A DNA stretch of 64,000 nt from Bacteroidota bacterium (GCA_023391015.1 JAEWBT010000136.1:1-64000), one strand, 5' to 3'; shown: positions 26,086-34,770, numbered from the stretch's first letter. The notes: a model not told the origin generated them from the sequence alone. Numbers and translations: made by a program.

Positions 26086-27516
26086 CTATCCGCCCTGCCG
26101 CGCAAAAACCTGTTTTAAGCCACCTATGGAAATAAACCGCATCGGGAAGAGTAAAATTCCGGAAATCAGGCATAGGATGGCCAGGCGCACGGGCCAGGGC
26201 AGGGGCAAAAAGGTAGTTCCATACCCAATCATTATTACCAGCAGCGCATACAACACCATGCTGCCCAGCCACTTGGGCCGGAAGGCCAACCCCGACGTGC
26301 GGCTGGCCCAAACGGCATAGGCCGAAGACACCATCCACTGCGTAACCAGCGTGGCCCAGCCACCGCCGACGCTCTGGTAGCGGCGAATGAAAAATAAATT
26401 CGCCATCAGGCTCACCACACATGCCACCGTTGCAATCTGATTCATTTTCCGGAGCTGACCCGTGGCCGTGAGCAGGGTAGAATACACATGCGTAAGGCAA
26501 AAAGCCGGAAAAGCCAACATCAGCAGGGTGAAAATGGGCGCTTCGGCAGGGCCGTGGGCGGGGTAGAACAAGGTCATGATGGGTTGGGCATAAAAAAGCC
26601 CTACACCGGCCACGATAAAAGAAACCGGCAGCAGCAAATTGGCGCTGGTCTCTACCAAAGGACGAACAGATTTTTTTTCGGCATGAAGCCTGCCAAAAAG
26701 CGGCAGCAGCATGGAGGCAAATGTGAGACCAAACATCTGGCCTACATCCAGCAGCCGGTAGGCAGCAGCATATTTGCCGGCTTCCTCGGCACCCGAAAGG
26801 CGCTCAATCAGCATGGCATCGAGCCGCAGGTAAAACGCCATCAGGAAAGAAATCAGCGCATAGGGTAGGCTTTCGCGCATGGCCGCCCAAACAGGCTGCA
26901 ACCGGAGCGTAAACCGGAGCCGCACCGGCGAGAAATGCCGCACCAGCCGCATCCCGATCAGCAAGGCCACCGCATAACAGCCGATTTGCGCGCCGATAAA
27001 CCACCGAAGGCTGAACTGCGGAAAACGCAACAGGAACGCACACAGGCCAATCATCAACAGGCGGTCGGCCACCGAAAGCAAACTGTCGGCTTTAAACTTA
27101 TGCAGTCCCGAAAGGCAGCTGCGAAAGAAAAGATGCGCCTGCGAAAGGCATTGAATCAACAAGACGCCGCCCAGCAACCCCAGCGAAGGGCCACGGTAGC
27201 CTAACAAGAGCGCCGCACCGAAAACAACCGTGCAAAACGTGGCCGAAAGCAGCACGCGCGCCGTCAGCAGCGCGCCCATCCGCTGCGGTAATTGGTCGGG
27301 TGCTGCGGCCACCATACGGATGTTATAGTTGGCCAGTCCAAAATCGAGCAGCACGGTGAAGATAAGCGCCAGATTGACCAGTGCCTGATACATGCCAAAA
27401 GACGCCGGGCCTACATGATTTTGCACTGCGCGATCCACGCCCAGTACATAAATCGGCTTTACCAATGCATTGACGGCAATGACAAATAAGAGATTGGTAA
27501 CAAACAAGCGGCGCAC
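26086..27516 (-). CDS. Oligosaccharide flippase family membrane protein (Wzx-like)
   Basis: A 476-residue polytopic protein with about 12-14 membrane helices across its whole length, of the polysaccharide biosynthesis/MATE-like flippase group that moves lipid-linked glycans across the inner membrane. It begins with GTG: MRRLFVTNLLFVIAVNALVK. Typical features are the early helix pair with YVLGVDRAVQNHVGPASFGMY and the paired basic loops between helices. The neighbours are a divergent glycosyltransferase at 27680 and, further on, a methyltransferase, so the area may serve a surface glycan. A minus-strand -7 box (TAATTTCG, 27531-27524) ends seven bases from the GTG. Confidence 0.85.
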   Translation of the reverse strand: MRRLFVTNLLFVIAVNALVKPIYVLGVDRAVQNHVGPASFGMYQALVNLALIFTVLLDFGLANYNIRMVAAAPDQLPQRMGALLTARVLLSATFCTVVFGAALLLGYRGPSLGLLGGVLLIQCLSQAHLFFRSCLSGLHKFKADSLLSVADRLLMIGLCAFLLRFPQFSLRWFIGAQIGCYAVALLIGMRLVRHFSPVRLRFTLRLQPVWAAMRESLPYALISFLMAFYLRLDAMLIERLSGAEEAGKYAAAYRLLDVGQMFGLTFASMLLPLFGRLHAEKKSVRPLVETSANLLLPVSFIVAGVGLFYAQPIMTLFYPAHGPAEAPIFTLLMLAFPAFCLTHVYSTLLTATGQLRKMNQIATVACVVSLMANLFFIRRYQSVGGGWATLVTQWMVSSAYAVWASRTSGLAFRPKWLGSMVLYALLVIMIGYGTTFLPLPWPVRLAILCLISGILLFPMRFISIGGLKQVFARQGG

Positions 27517-27523
27517 GGGAAGG

Positions 27524-27531
27524 CGAAATTA
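27524..27531 (-). promoter_or_regulatory. Candidate -7 box of the flippase gene
   Basis: TAATTTCG on the minus strand matches seven of eight positions of TAnnTTTG and lies seven bases from the GTG start. Confidence 0.35.
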
Positions 27532-27575
27532 GGGATAGAGACCAAAGACGATAGACAAAAGACAAAAGAGAACCC

Positions 27576-27650
27576 GTAGAGACGCGATTCATCGCGTCTG
27601 TATAAAAACTGTATAAAAACGGAAGAAGACGCGATGCATCGTGTCTCTAC
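27576..27650. repeat. GTAGAGAC-family inverted repeat, long form
   Basis: The left part (27576-27599) begins gtagagacgcgatt and the right part (27627-27650) ends gtgtctctac; together they form a long inverted repeat around two direct copies of tgtataaaaac. Each part is also a short palindrome by itself. It lies between the divergent flippase and glycosyltransferase genes, just upstream of the -7 box of the latter. Confidence 0.75.
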
Positions 27651-27661
27651 ATCTCCTTTTA

Positions 27662-27669
27662 TACTTTTG
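27662..27669 (+). promoter_or_regulatory. Candidate -7 box of the glycosyltransferase gene
   Basis: TACTTTTG matches the consensus and lies ten bases before the ATG at 27680. Confidence 0.45.
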
Positions 27670-27679
27670 CGCCCTCATT

Positions 27680-28807
27680 ATGCGCATTGCTGTCAATACC
27701 CGTTTGTTGTTGAAAGACCAGTTGGAAGGCATTGGTTGGTACACGTATCAAACACTTTCGCGCATTGCTGCTGCGCATCCGGAGCATGAATTTATCTTTT
27801 TATTTGACCGTCCTTTCGACAACCAGTTTTTGTTCGGGCCCAATGTTACCGGCGTGTATGCCGGTCCGCCCGCGCGCCATCCGGTGTTGTGGTATCTGTG
27901 GTTTGAGGTAACGGTGCCGCGCCTGCTGCGCCGCTATAAAGCCGATGTCTTTCTGTCTCCTGATGGGATGGGCAGCCTGCACACCAGTGTGCCACAGGTT
28001 GTGGTTATCCACGACCTCGCCTTCGACCGGTTTCCGCAACACATGAAGCCTTCTCACCTGCGCTACCTGCGATATGCCACGCCACGGCTGGTGCAAAAAG
28101 CCTGTCGGGTCGTTACGGTTTCGGAGTTTTCCAAAGAAGATATTGCCGCCCGCTATGGCCTGGACCCCCAAAAAATAATGGTTTCCTGCAATGGAGCGCA
28201 AGACCAATATCGCCCGCTGAGCTGGGAAGCGCGGGAAAAAGCAAAAGAAAAATGGGCGGGCGGCAGCGAATATTTTGTGTATGTCGGGGCGCTGCAACCC
28301 CGGAAAAACACCGTGAACCTGCTGCGCGCGTTTGTGCGGTTCAAGAAGCGCCAACGCAGCGATATGAAACTCATTATTGCCGGAAAGCCCGCCTGGAAGG
28401 CCGACGAGATTAATAAGTATCGCGAGCACATGGTTTTCAAAGAAGACGTGATCTGGCCCGGCTACTGCTCGGTGGAAGACCTGGCCCAGATTATCGGCGG
28501 GGCCTACGCAATGGTCTATCCATCTCTTTTTGAAGGCTTTGGCATTCCCATCTTGGAAGCGTTGCAGTGTGGCGTTCCGGCCATCGTAAGCGACAATTCA
28601 TCTATGCCGGAAGTAGGCGGCGAGGCTGTCTTGCGCTGCGATCCCACTGATCCGCAAAGCATTGCCGATGCCATGCAACTGCTTTTTAAAGACGAAGCCC
28701 TGCGCAACAATCTTATTGCCAAAGCGCCGGCGCAAACAGCCAAATACACCTGGGAGCGTGGGGCCGAAGTGTTGTGGCAGGCTGTGGAGCAGTGCCTTAG
28801 AGGCTGA
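27680..28807 (+). CDS. Family 4 glycosyltransferase (GT-B)
   Basis: A 375-residue cytoplasmic or peripheral glycosyltransferase. The N-terminal Rossmann half opens MRIAVNTRLLLKDQLEGIGW; the C-terminal half has YVGALQPRKNTVNLLRAF and the nucleotide-sugar motif SLFEGFGIPILEALQCGVP, with the E-x7-E pair typical of GT4 enzymes. Donor and acceptor are unknown. The start was chosen at MRIAVN because the -7 box at 27662 excludes the methionine 13 codons upstream. It is divergent from the flippase. Confidence 0.9.
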   Translation: MRIAVNTRLLLKDQLEGIGWYTYQTLSRIAAAHPEHEFIFLFDRPFDNQFLFGPNVTGVYAGPPARHPVLWYLWFEVTVPRLLRRYKADVFLSPDGMGSLHTSVPQVVVIHDLAFDRFPQHMKPSHLRYLRYATPRLVQKACRVVTVSEFSKEDIAARYGLDPQKIMVSCNGAQDQYRPLSWEAREKAKEKWAGGSEYFVYVGALQPRKNTVNLLRAFVRFKKRQRSDMKLIIAGKPAWKADEINKYREHMVFKEDVIWPGYCSVEDLAQIIGGAYAMVYPSLFEGFGIPILEALQCGVPAIVSDNSSMPEVGGEAVLRCDPTDPQSIADAMQLLFKDEALRNNLIAKAPAQTAKYTWERGAEVLWQAVEQCLRG

Positions 28808-28955
28808 CGCCGTTGGAGGCGTTGCCGTTTATTTTCTTAAAGCCCCGCAAGGTGCAACACAAACAAGAAATCGTTTCCAACGCCCGAAGGGCTCCAACGT
28901 GAAACTCCAACACGAAGTTCCAACGCCATCGGCTCCAACCAAACTACGTTTCAGG
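28805..28955. repeat. Degenerate TCCAAC-rich intergenic stretch
   Basis: Five tccaac copies begin at 28876, 28893, 28906, 28919 and 28934 with uneven spacing (17, 13, 13, 15), after an upstream segment with cgttggaggcgttg in the opposite sense. No gene is visible. It looks like a worn dispersed repeat upstream of mqnC. Confidence 0.4.
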
Positions 28956-28958
28956 CGT

Positions 28959-28966
28959 TAATTTTG
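28959..28966 (+). promoter_or_regulatory. Candidate -7 box of mqnC
   Basis: TAATTTTG, a perfect match, is followed by only five bases before the ATG at 28972, so mqnC mRNA is probably leaderless. Confidence 0.5.
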
Positions 28967-28971
28967 CACCT

Positions 28972-30096
28972 ATGGATTTAGAGTCGTTGTACCGGCGGGC
29001 ATTAGCTTTTGAGTTTCTCTCCGCCGAGGAAGGCGTTTTTCTGTTTGAAAACGCGCCCCTGCCCATGTTGATGTATGTGGCCAATGAACTACGCAAAAAG
29101 CAGGTGCCGCACGGGAAAGTAACCTGGATTATTGACCGCAACATGAACACCACCAACGTGTGTGTGGCCAACTGCAAGTTTTGCAACTTCTACCGCATTC
29201 CCGGTCATCCCGAAGCCTATATCACCGACCTGCCCACGTATCGTAAAAAAATAGAAGAAACCTTTCGCTACGGCGGCGAGCAGCTGTTGCTTCAGGGCGG
29301 CCACCATCCAGAGCTGGGACTGGATTATTACGCCGACCTTTTCCGGGAATTAAAAAAAGAATTTCCCCAACTAAAACTCCACGCGCTCGGGCCGCCGGAG
29401 ATTGCCCACATCTGCCGCGTAAGCGGCGTAACGCCGGCCTTTGCCTTGCAAACTCTTAAGGACGCCGGCATGGATTCCATGCCCGGTCCCGGTGCCGAAA
29501 TCCTCGACGACCGCGTGCGTCGCCTGATTTCCAAAGGCAAATGCGGTGCGCAGGAATGGCTCGACATTATGCACGAAGCCCACAAAATCGGGCTCACCAC
29601 TTCGGCCACCATGATGTTTGGCCATGTCGAAACCATTCAGGAGCGGTTCGAACATCTCGTAAAACTTCGCGAAGTGCAATCCCGGAAACCCGAAGGTGCC
29701 AAAGGCTTTCTGGCCTTTATTCCCTGGACATTTCAGGATGTAGACACCTTGCTGCGCAAAATCCGCCGCGCCAAAAACGACACCACACCTGCCGAATACA
29801 TCCGCATGATTGCCCTCAGCCGCATCATGCTGCCCAATGTGAAAAATATTCAGGCATCGTGGCTCACCGTTGGCAAGGCAACTGCCCAAATTTGCCTTCA
29901 TGCCGGAGCCAACGATTTCGGCTCCATTATGATTGAGGAAAACGTGGTGAGCGCCGCCGGTGCCCCCCATCGCTTCACTGCCCAAGGCATTCAGGATGCC
30001 ATCCGCGAAGCCGGCTTCGAACCCCAACTCCGGAACCAGCAATACGAATTCCGGGCCATTCCGGAAACCATCGAAGAGCAGGTGATTGGTTATTAG
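28972..30096 (+). CDS. mqnC: Dehypoxanthine futalosine cyclase MqnC (radical SAM)
   Basis: A 374-residue radical SAM enzyme of the futalosine route to menaquinone; it cyclises dehypoxanthine futalosine. The 4Fe-4S motif is CVANCKFC (C64, C68, C71) within TNVCVANCKFCNFYR. MqnC-type wording continues with LLLQGGHHPELGLDYYADLF, LHALGPPEIAHICRVSG, GLTTSATMMFGHVET and FGSIMIEENVVSAAGA. MqnE, the related enzyme, differs in these segments. No other mqn gene is in the window, so the pathway is scattered. Confidence 0.93.
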   Translation: MDLESLYRRALAFEFLSAEEGVFLFENAPLPMLMYVANELRKKQVPHGKVTWIIDRNMNTTNVCVANCKFCNFYRIPGHPEAYITDLPTYRKKIEETFRYGGEQLLLQGGHHPELGLDYYADLFRELKKEFPQLKLHALGPPEIAHICRVSGVTPAFALQTLKDAGMDSMPGPGAEILDDRVRRLISKGKCGAQEWLDIMHEAHKIGLTTSATMMFGHVETIQERFEHLVKLREVQSRKPEGAKGFLAFIPWTFQDVDTLLRKIRRAKNDTTPAEYIRMIALSRIMLPNVKNIQASWLTVGKATAQICLHAGANDFGSIMIEENVVSAAGAPHRFTAQGIQDAIREAGFEPQLRNQQYEFRAIPETIEEQVIGY

Positions 30097-30134
30097 GGAT
30101 GAGGGATAGTGGATAGTGAATAGTGAATAGTGTG

Positions 30135-30303
30135 GGAATTCCCCCCTTCGGGGGCAGGGGGGCAAGATATGAGAGAAAATTTCTCTTTTGGCAGCAGGGT
30201 CAAAAAAGAATAAAGGATTCCGTAGAGACAAGGCATGCCTTGTCTCTACTCGTTTAGGGATAAGGCATTGAGGAAATTCCCCCTTTGGAGGCCAGGGGGG
30301 CCA
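30135..30303. repeat. C-run/G-run elements and a perfect GTAGAGAC palindrome
   Basis: Two similar elements (30135-30163 and 30272-30303) read ggaattcccccctt then a few bases and ggcaggggggc, a pattern with C- and G-runs able to pair. Between them, 30222-30249 is a perfect 28-bp palindrome with arms gtagagacaaggca and tgccttgtctctac. Short direct repeats of ggatagtgaatagtg precede them (30108-30131). No gene is present between the mqnC stop and array B. Confidence 0.65.
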
Positions 30304-30324
30304 AAGGGATTAAGGAAGCGATAG

Positions 30325-30492
30325 TTTCCGAAAAACCGATCATCAATCCTCAAAAACCGCTGTTAGTTTCCGAAAAACCGTCGTTAGATTGGTAAAAACC
30401 GCTGTTAGTTTCCGAAAAACCCTTGTTAGATGGTCAAAAACCCTCGTTAGTTTCCAAAAAACCGCTGTTAGTTTGGTAAAAACTCCCGTTAG
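30325..30492. repeat. 21-bp tandem array B, eight units
   Basis: Eight units of exactly 21 bp start at 30325 and every 21 bases to 30472. Most end in gttag and hold AAAAACC in the middle; unit starts mainly alternate between TTTCCG and forms such as ATTGGT or ATGGTC. On the plus strand one frame is open through the array and reads as heptads such as SFRKTVV, RLVKTAV, SFRKTLV and RWSKTLV, flanked by stops and lacking a start codon. The array lies between mqnC and the convergent aminotransferase gene. The TTTCCG(A)AAA part resembles the abundant TTTCCGGAAA palindrome with one base lost. Confidence 0.9.
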
Positions 30493-30568
30493 GCCTCTTT
30501 TTAGAGAAAGATAAAGTCGCCTATTATAACATCAGAGTGTGAAAACAGTGCTTTCCCGTCAGTAGATT

Positions 30569-31690
30569 CTAACCCCTTTTAACTTCTTTCAGCTTCTCTG
30601 CGGCGGCGCGCAGCGTTTCTTCTTTCTTGGCAAAGCAAAAGCGCAACAGGTTTTGGTTGCGTTCGTCGTGATAAAAAGCAGATACCGGAATGGTGGCCAC
30701 GCCATACTCTTTGGTAAGCCATTCAGCAACTTCTTTTTCCGGCTTGTTAGAAATCGCGCTGTAATCTGCCAATTGGAAATACGTTCCGGCAGCGGGTTCC
30801 AGAATGCGAAACGGGGTATCTTTCAGGAGCGAAATCAAAAGATCGCGGCGCGGCTGAAGCAGGTCGGCAGGCGGCGCGAAATAATCCGGTGAAAGGTATT
30901 TAGCCAAAGCCACTTGCATGGGCGTATTCACCGAGAAAGCAAGATATTGGTGGATTTTCCGGAAATCTTCGGTCAGGCGGGGCGGTGCCACGCACGAGCC
31001 AATCTTCCAGCCGGTCGTGTGGGTGGATTTTCCATACGAAAAACACACGAAAGCCCGCTCCCGCAGTTCGGGAAACTGCAACACCGAAAGATGCTTCCGG
31101 CCATCAAAAACAATCTGATCATAAACCTCGTCGGAGATCACATACAGCCCACGCCGCTGCACCAGGTCCGCCAGATTCCGGAAATCTTCCGGCTCCCACA
31201 CCGTACCCGTCGGGTTATGAGGCGTGTTGATAAAAATAGCTTTGGTGCGGGGCGTAAGGGCGGCTGCAATCCGGTCGAAATCGGGGCGGAAATTTCCGGA
31301 AATTAAGGGCACAAAAACAGGCTTTGCCTTTGCCGCCAAGATTGCCGGTGCATACGAATCATAGGCCGGCTCCAGCACAATGCATTCTTCTTTGGGATAC
31401 AGAATGGTTTGCGCCGCCGTGTAGAGTGCATACGTAGCACCGGGCGTGATGGTAACCTCCTTTGCACCATCCACCGCTACGCCCAGATCCCGGGAAATCT
31501 TCCCTGCAATGGCCTGCTGAAAAGCCGGAAGCCCCGCCATTGGCGCATACTGATTGGCCCCCGATTGAATGGCTTTGGTCACAAACGACGCCAGTTTGCC
31601 ATCAATCGGGAAATCCGGAAAACCCTGTGCCAGATTGATAGCGTCGTGTTGAGCTGCCAGGGCAGACATGTGCGAAAAGATGGTTAGCAT
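30569..31690 (-). CDS. Class I/II PLP-dependent aminotransferase (methionine aminotransferase-like)
   Basis: A 373-residue fold-type I aminotransferase. The N-terminal motif INLAQGFPDFPIDGKLASF, the segment FINTPHNPTGTVW, the aspartate of VISDEVYDQIVF, and the PLP lysine in FSYGKSTHTTGWKIGSCV are all present; the terminal arginine lies in LLRFCFAKKEETL. The wording resembles YbdL, which transaminates methionine and aromatic amino acids with 2-oxo acids. The start at MLTIFSHM was selected because a -7 box (31712-31705, minus strand) lies just upstream and the longer open frame continues through a non-coding-like stretch. Confidence 0.88.
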   Translation of the reverse strand: MLTIFSHMSALAAQHDAINLAQGFPDFPIDGKLASFVTKAIQSGANQYAPMAGLPAFQQAIAGKISRDLGVAVDGAKEVTITPGATYALYTAAQTILYPKEECIVLEPAYDSYAPAILAAKAKPVFVPLISGNFRPDFDRIAAALTPRTKAIFINTPHNPTGTVWEPEDFRNLADLVQRRGLYVISDEVYDQIVFDGRKHLSVLQFPELRERAFVCFSYGKSTHTTGWKIGSCVAPPRLTEDFRKIHQYLAFSVNTPMQVALAKYLSPDYFAPPADLLQPRRDLLISLLKDTPFRILEPAAGTYFQLADYSAISNKPEKEVAEWLTKEYGVATIPVSAFYHDERNQNLLRFCFAKKEETLRAAAEKLKEVKRG

Positions 31691-31704
31691 AAGTTGATAA
31701 AATG

Positions 31705-31712
31705 CAAAAGTA
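31705..31712 (-). promoter_or_regulatory. Candidate -7 box of the aminotransferase gene
   Basis: TACTTTTG on the minus strand, perfect match, 14 bases from the ATG. Confidence 0.45.
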
Positions 31713-31849
31713 TTGGCTATCAAAATGCAAATGGCAAAACACAAATAATAATTATCGCTTTTCGGCGGTTCGTTTAGATGTTGGAATGCACAAGAAAGGA
31801 GCGGAGGGATACTGGTTTGCGTAGCCAACAGAGAGGATTTCCGGAAATA

Positions 31850-31889
31850 AAAAAACAGGACGCGCTTTTCTTGCGCGTCCTGTTTTTTT
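31850..31889 (-). terminator. Terminator of the T9SS gene at 31907
   Basis: aaaaaacaggacgcgc pairs with gcgcgtcctgtttttt around ttttctt. A TTTCCGGAAAT copy touches the A side. Confidence 0.9.
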
Positions 31890-31906
31890 ATTTCAATATA
31901 GCTTGC

Positions 31907-33577
31907 TTATTCTTTGATAAACCGTCGGGTTTCTGTTGCCTCGCTGTTTGCGATTTGCAGCAGATACATGCCAGGTGCCAGTGTTGTGGTTTGCACAATC
32001 ACTTCTGTTCCGCGTTGCTGAATGGGCAGCGAAATGGTCTTGCCCGTTACGTCCAGCACCTGAATCGTTGTATTTGCCGAAGGCAGATTCTGAACGTTCA
32101 GCTCGGTTTGGGCCGGGTTGGGGGAAAGGGAAATACCGGAAAAAGGCGAGGTGTTCTTCACGCCTGCCGGTGCCGGAGGGTTGTCGTAGTAGGCATAAGC
32201 CGTGTCGGTGGTTTGCTGAATTCCGGAAATATCCGTGTTGGGGCAGCCCCCGCCGTCAGGTGAGATAACCAAGGCAAATGCAACTTCTTTGGTAGTCCCG
32301 GCCTGCATTTGAAAGGGCGCGGAAGAAAGAATAAACCGGCGGTCGCCCTGCGCGTTACTTTGAGAACACTCCGACCACTGGCTATTGTTTGATGGGTTTC
32401 CCGGAAATAGCGTTGTGGTGGCTTGCCCGGTTAACGGGTTGATAAACGGTTGCCCACAACGGTCCGTTCCCGACATCATGTTATAAAATTCCGGAGCGTT
32501 TCCCGGATCCTGGTTGCAGGGTAGTGGATTCGCAGAACCGTTGTTGAAATAAGTGAAACCACCTATCGGCACCCGGCTGGCTCCGTTGTCGCCAATCGCC
32601 CGCAGCAATGCTATACCGGAAATGGGCGGGTTGGCCCCATAATGCCCTGGTGCACCGTTCCCGTCAATCAGGGTTGCGTTGTAGGTATAACCCAATCGTC
32701 GGCTGGAGTCAAAGCCAATGTAGTCATCATTGGCAAACCCCAAATCCATATCCGCCCAAATGGAAACGCGGGTGGAATCAATATCGTCAAAGCCGTAGTT
32801 GTGGATTTTATACTCGTAAAACTGAATATTGTCAGCAATCGTGCCCCGGTTATAAGCATAGGCAGAAAGGTGAATTTCCAGCCCCATTCCAATCGAGCTG
32901 GACTGAGTTTTAGTGTAGGCCATATCGTTAAAAACCATCCATAGCATTTGCTCGCCTTTGATTTTGGGGTAATCGCCGGCCAGGTAGTTGTAAGCCCCAT
33001 CGCCATCCACATCCACAAACGGCGCGTAGTCGCGGGTGGGCGTCATGGCGAGTGAAAGCGCGACGTTGTTATTGCCTTTAATCGTAGCAGAGCCTTTCGC
33101 CGGCCACGCTTTCAGGTCATCAAACGAACTGCCGGTAAGCGCTGCCTCTAAAGCAGTCGGGTTAGAAGTGCCCACACTGCTGACGATGGCCCGAAAGCTG
33201 TCGATGGTGCTGCGCCGGATAGCCCAGATGCGTTGCCACTGCCGTGCCATCGCCGTGTCCGAAGTGCCGGCTGCGCTCAGGATTCCCGGAAAATAATCCT
33301 TTATACCAGCGGAGTTGTAAAGAACCGCAGCGGTTGCCACGTTGCCGTTGATTTTTCCGCCTACCCACAAACCGGCTCCGTAGCCCGCATGTTTCCCGCT
33401 GCCTTTCGGGAATTCACACGCTGGTGCATTGGTGCCAGGATCAAACCACATGTTTGCAGTGGTCATCAGCGAGGCGCGGATATTGCCGGCTTCGAGGAAA
33501 GCTTTCTGATAAGTCTGGCTGTACCCGGCAATTGAAATGCCGGAAAAAACAGCGATACTGAGGAGTGTTTTTTTCAT
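31907..33577 (-). CDS. Secreted protein with T9SS sorting domain
   Basis: A 556-residue exported protein with signal KKTLLSIAVFSGISIAGYSQ and a type IX sorting domain over the last 75 residues (ISLSPNPAQTELNVQNLPS, then LAPGMYLLQIANSEATETRR). The body begins with GNIRASLMTTANMWFDP and KHAGYGAGLWVGGKING, wording that recurs in large secreted Bacteroidota proteins of unknown function. It also has DVDGDGAYNYLAGDYP, a D-x-D-G-D motif that may bind calcium. The start is at the methionine opening the signal peptide. Role unknown, probably surface or matrix. Confidence 0.85.
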   Translation of the reverse strand: MKKTLLSIAVFSGISIAGYSQTYQKAFLEAGNIRASLMTTANMWFDPGTNAPACEFPKGSGKHAGYGAGLWVGGKINGNVATAAVLYNSAGIKDYFPGILSAAGTSDTAMARQWQRIWAIRRSTIDSFRAIVSSVGTSNPTALEAALTGSSFDDLKAWPAKGSATIKGNNNVALSLAMTPTRDYAPFVDVDGDGAYNYLAGDYPKIKGEQMLWMVFNDMAYTKTQSSSIGMGLEIHLSAYAYNRGTIADNIQFYEYKIHNYGFDDIDSTRVSIWADMDLGFANDDYIGFDSSRRLGYTYNATLIDGNGAPGHYGANPPISGIALLRAIGDNGASRVPIGGFTYFNNGSANPLPCNQDPGNAPEFYNMMSGTDRCGQPFINPLTGQATTTLFPGNPSNNSQWSECSQSNAQGDRRFILSSAPFQMQAGTTKEVAFALVISPDGGGCPNTDISGIQQTTDTAYAYYDNPPAPAGVKNTSPFSGISLSPNPAQTELNVQNLPSANTTIQVLDVTGKTISLPIQQRGTEVIVQTTTLAPGMYLLQIANSEATETRRFIKE

Positions 33578-33910
33578 AAAAAGCGGTTGGATGGTGAAGC
33601 GAAAAAATAATAACAACAAGGTTTCTTTATACAGTTTCCCTCAAAACAGTAAATATACTGGTTATGGGATTCTTACTTTTAAGGCATAGATTCTTTGCTT
33701 TCAGGCAGTTGATTGGATAAAAACATTTGGCAACAAGAATTTTCCAAGAAGAAACAGCTGCCTTAACAAAGCTAAAGTATTCCTTTGACTTAGCATTAAA
33801 TTATGACTTAAAAAAATATTGCTCCAGTGTAAAAACGGGATGATTACATAGGTACAAGCTCCTGTTTCCGGGAACGATTTTGCTTTGGAGCCTGCTAAAA
33901 TCCCTGTCCC
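33578..33910. other. AT-rich intergenic region
   Basis: No gene, hairpin or repeat unit is recognised. It separates the divergent T9SS and MtfA genes and is richer in A and T than the surroundings, as promoter regions in this window tend to be. No clear TAnnTTTG box was found in it. Confidence 0.5.
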
Positions 33911-34720
33911 TTGCTTCCCTTCTACCTCTTAGTGGGCGTTGTCGCGCTTACAATTCTGATTTTATATTTTTCCGGAAAAAAGAAAGTGGGCAATACGGTT
34001 GTGCCCACGCCGCGTCGTGCCCACCGGCTGCTGCTGCACGTTCGTTTTTATAAAAACTTATCGCCCGACCAACAGGAAATCTTTCGCGCCCGTGTGATTG
34101 CTTTTCTCCAAACCGTCCGCATCACGCCCGCCCAAGGGGTCCGGATTAAAATGCTCGACCGCATTTATGTAGCTGCCGCGGCCATTATTCCGGTATTTCA
34201 CCAGCCCGATTGGGAATATTCGTACCTCGATGAGGTGGTGATTCGTTCCGGAAATTTCAGTAAGGATTTTCGCGGTGCACCCGAAGAGGAGAATGTGATG
34301 GGGATGGTAGGCGACGGGGTGCTGAACCGCTTGATGGTGATTGGTCTTTCGGCCCTGCGCACTGGTTTTGAACAACAAGGGCGCGGCAACACGGCGATTC
34401 ATGAATTTGTGCACCTGATCGACAAAACCGACGGCGCGGTAGATGGCGTTCCCGAAGCGCTGTTGCCGCCCGAACTGGCCGGGCCGTGGCTCCAACACGT
34501 GCAACAGGCCATTGCCGACATCCGCTCCGGAAAAGACCGCGACATCAACGATTATGGCGGGCGCAATGAGGCCGAATTTCTGGCTGTGGTGTCGGAATAT
34601 TATTTCCAGCGACCGGAATATTTGCAGGAATCTCACCCGGAGCTTTTTGCCTTGCTGGAGCAGATTTATAAACCGGAAACCGCTTCGGCCGGAGCAGAAG
34701 ATTCCGGAGAAAAAGATTGA
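33911..34720 (+). CDS. mtfA: M90 family zinc peptidase, MtfA-like
   Basis: A 269-residue protein with a TTG start, one N-terminal membrane helix (LVGVVALTILILYF) and a soluble MtfA domain. The zinc motif is IHEFVHLIDK (H164, E165, H168), with downstream D-YGGRNEAEFLAVVSEYYFQ providing the third ligand and catalytic surroundings, as in MtfA and the gluzincin-like anthrax factor fold. E. coli MtfA binds the regulator Mlc and has aminopeptidase activity; Bacteroidota versions are membrane-anchored and their targets unknown. It ends before a TTTCCGGAAA doublet and a convergent DUF4385 gene. Confidence 0.88.
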   Translation: MLPFYLLVGVVALTILILYFSGKKKVGNTVVPTPRRAHRLLLHVRFYKNLSPDQQEIFRARVIAFLQTVRITPAQGVRIKMLDRIYVAAAAIIPVFHQPDWEYSYLDEVVIRSGNFSKDFRGAPEEENVMGMVGDGVLNRLMVIGLSALRTGFEQQGRGNTAIHEFVHLIDKTDGAVDGVPEALLPPELAGPWLQHVQQAIADIRSGKDRDINDYGGRNEAEFLAVVSEYYFQRPEYLQESHPELFALLEQIYKPETASAGAEDSGEKD

Positions 34721-34770
34721 GATTTTGCTTTCCAGAGAACAGCTGTAGCGAGGGGTAGGGGAGCGGTTTG

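Noticed and set aside
30325..30492. A CRISPR array or a set of regulator binding sites
   Set aside because: No spacers; the exact 21-bp period with an open frame is better described as a tandem repeat. Binding sites cannot be excluded but nothing shows them.
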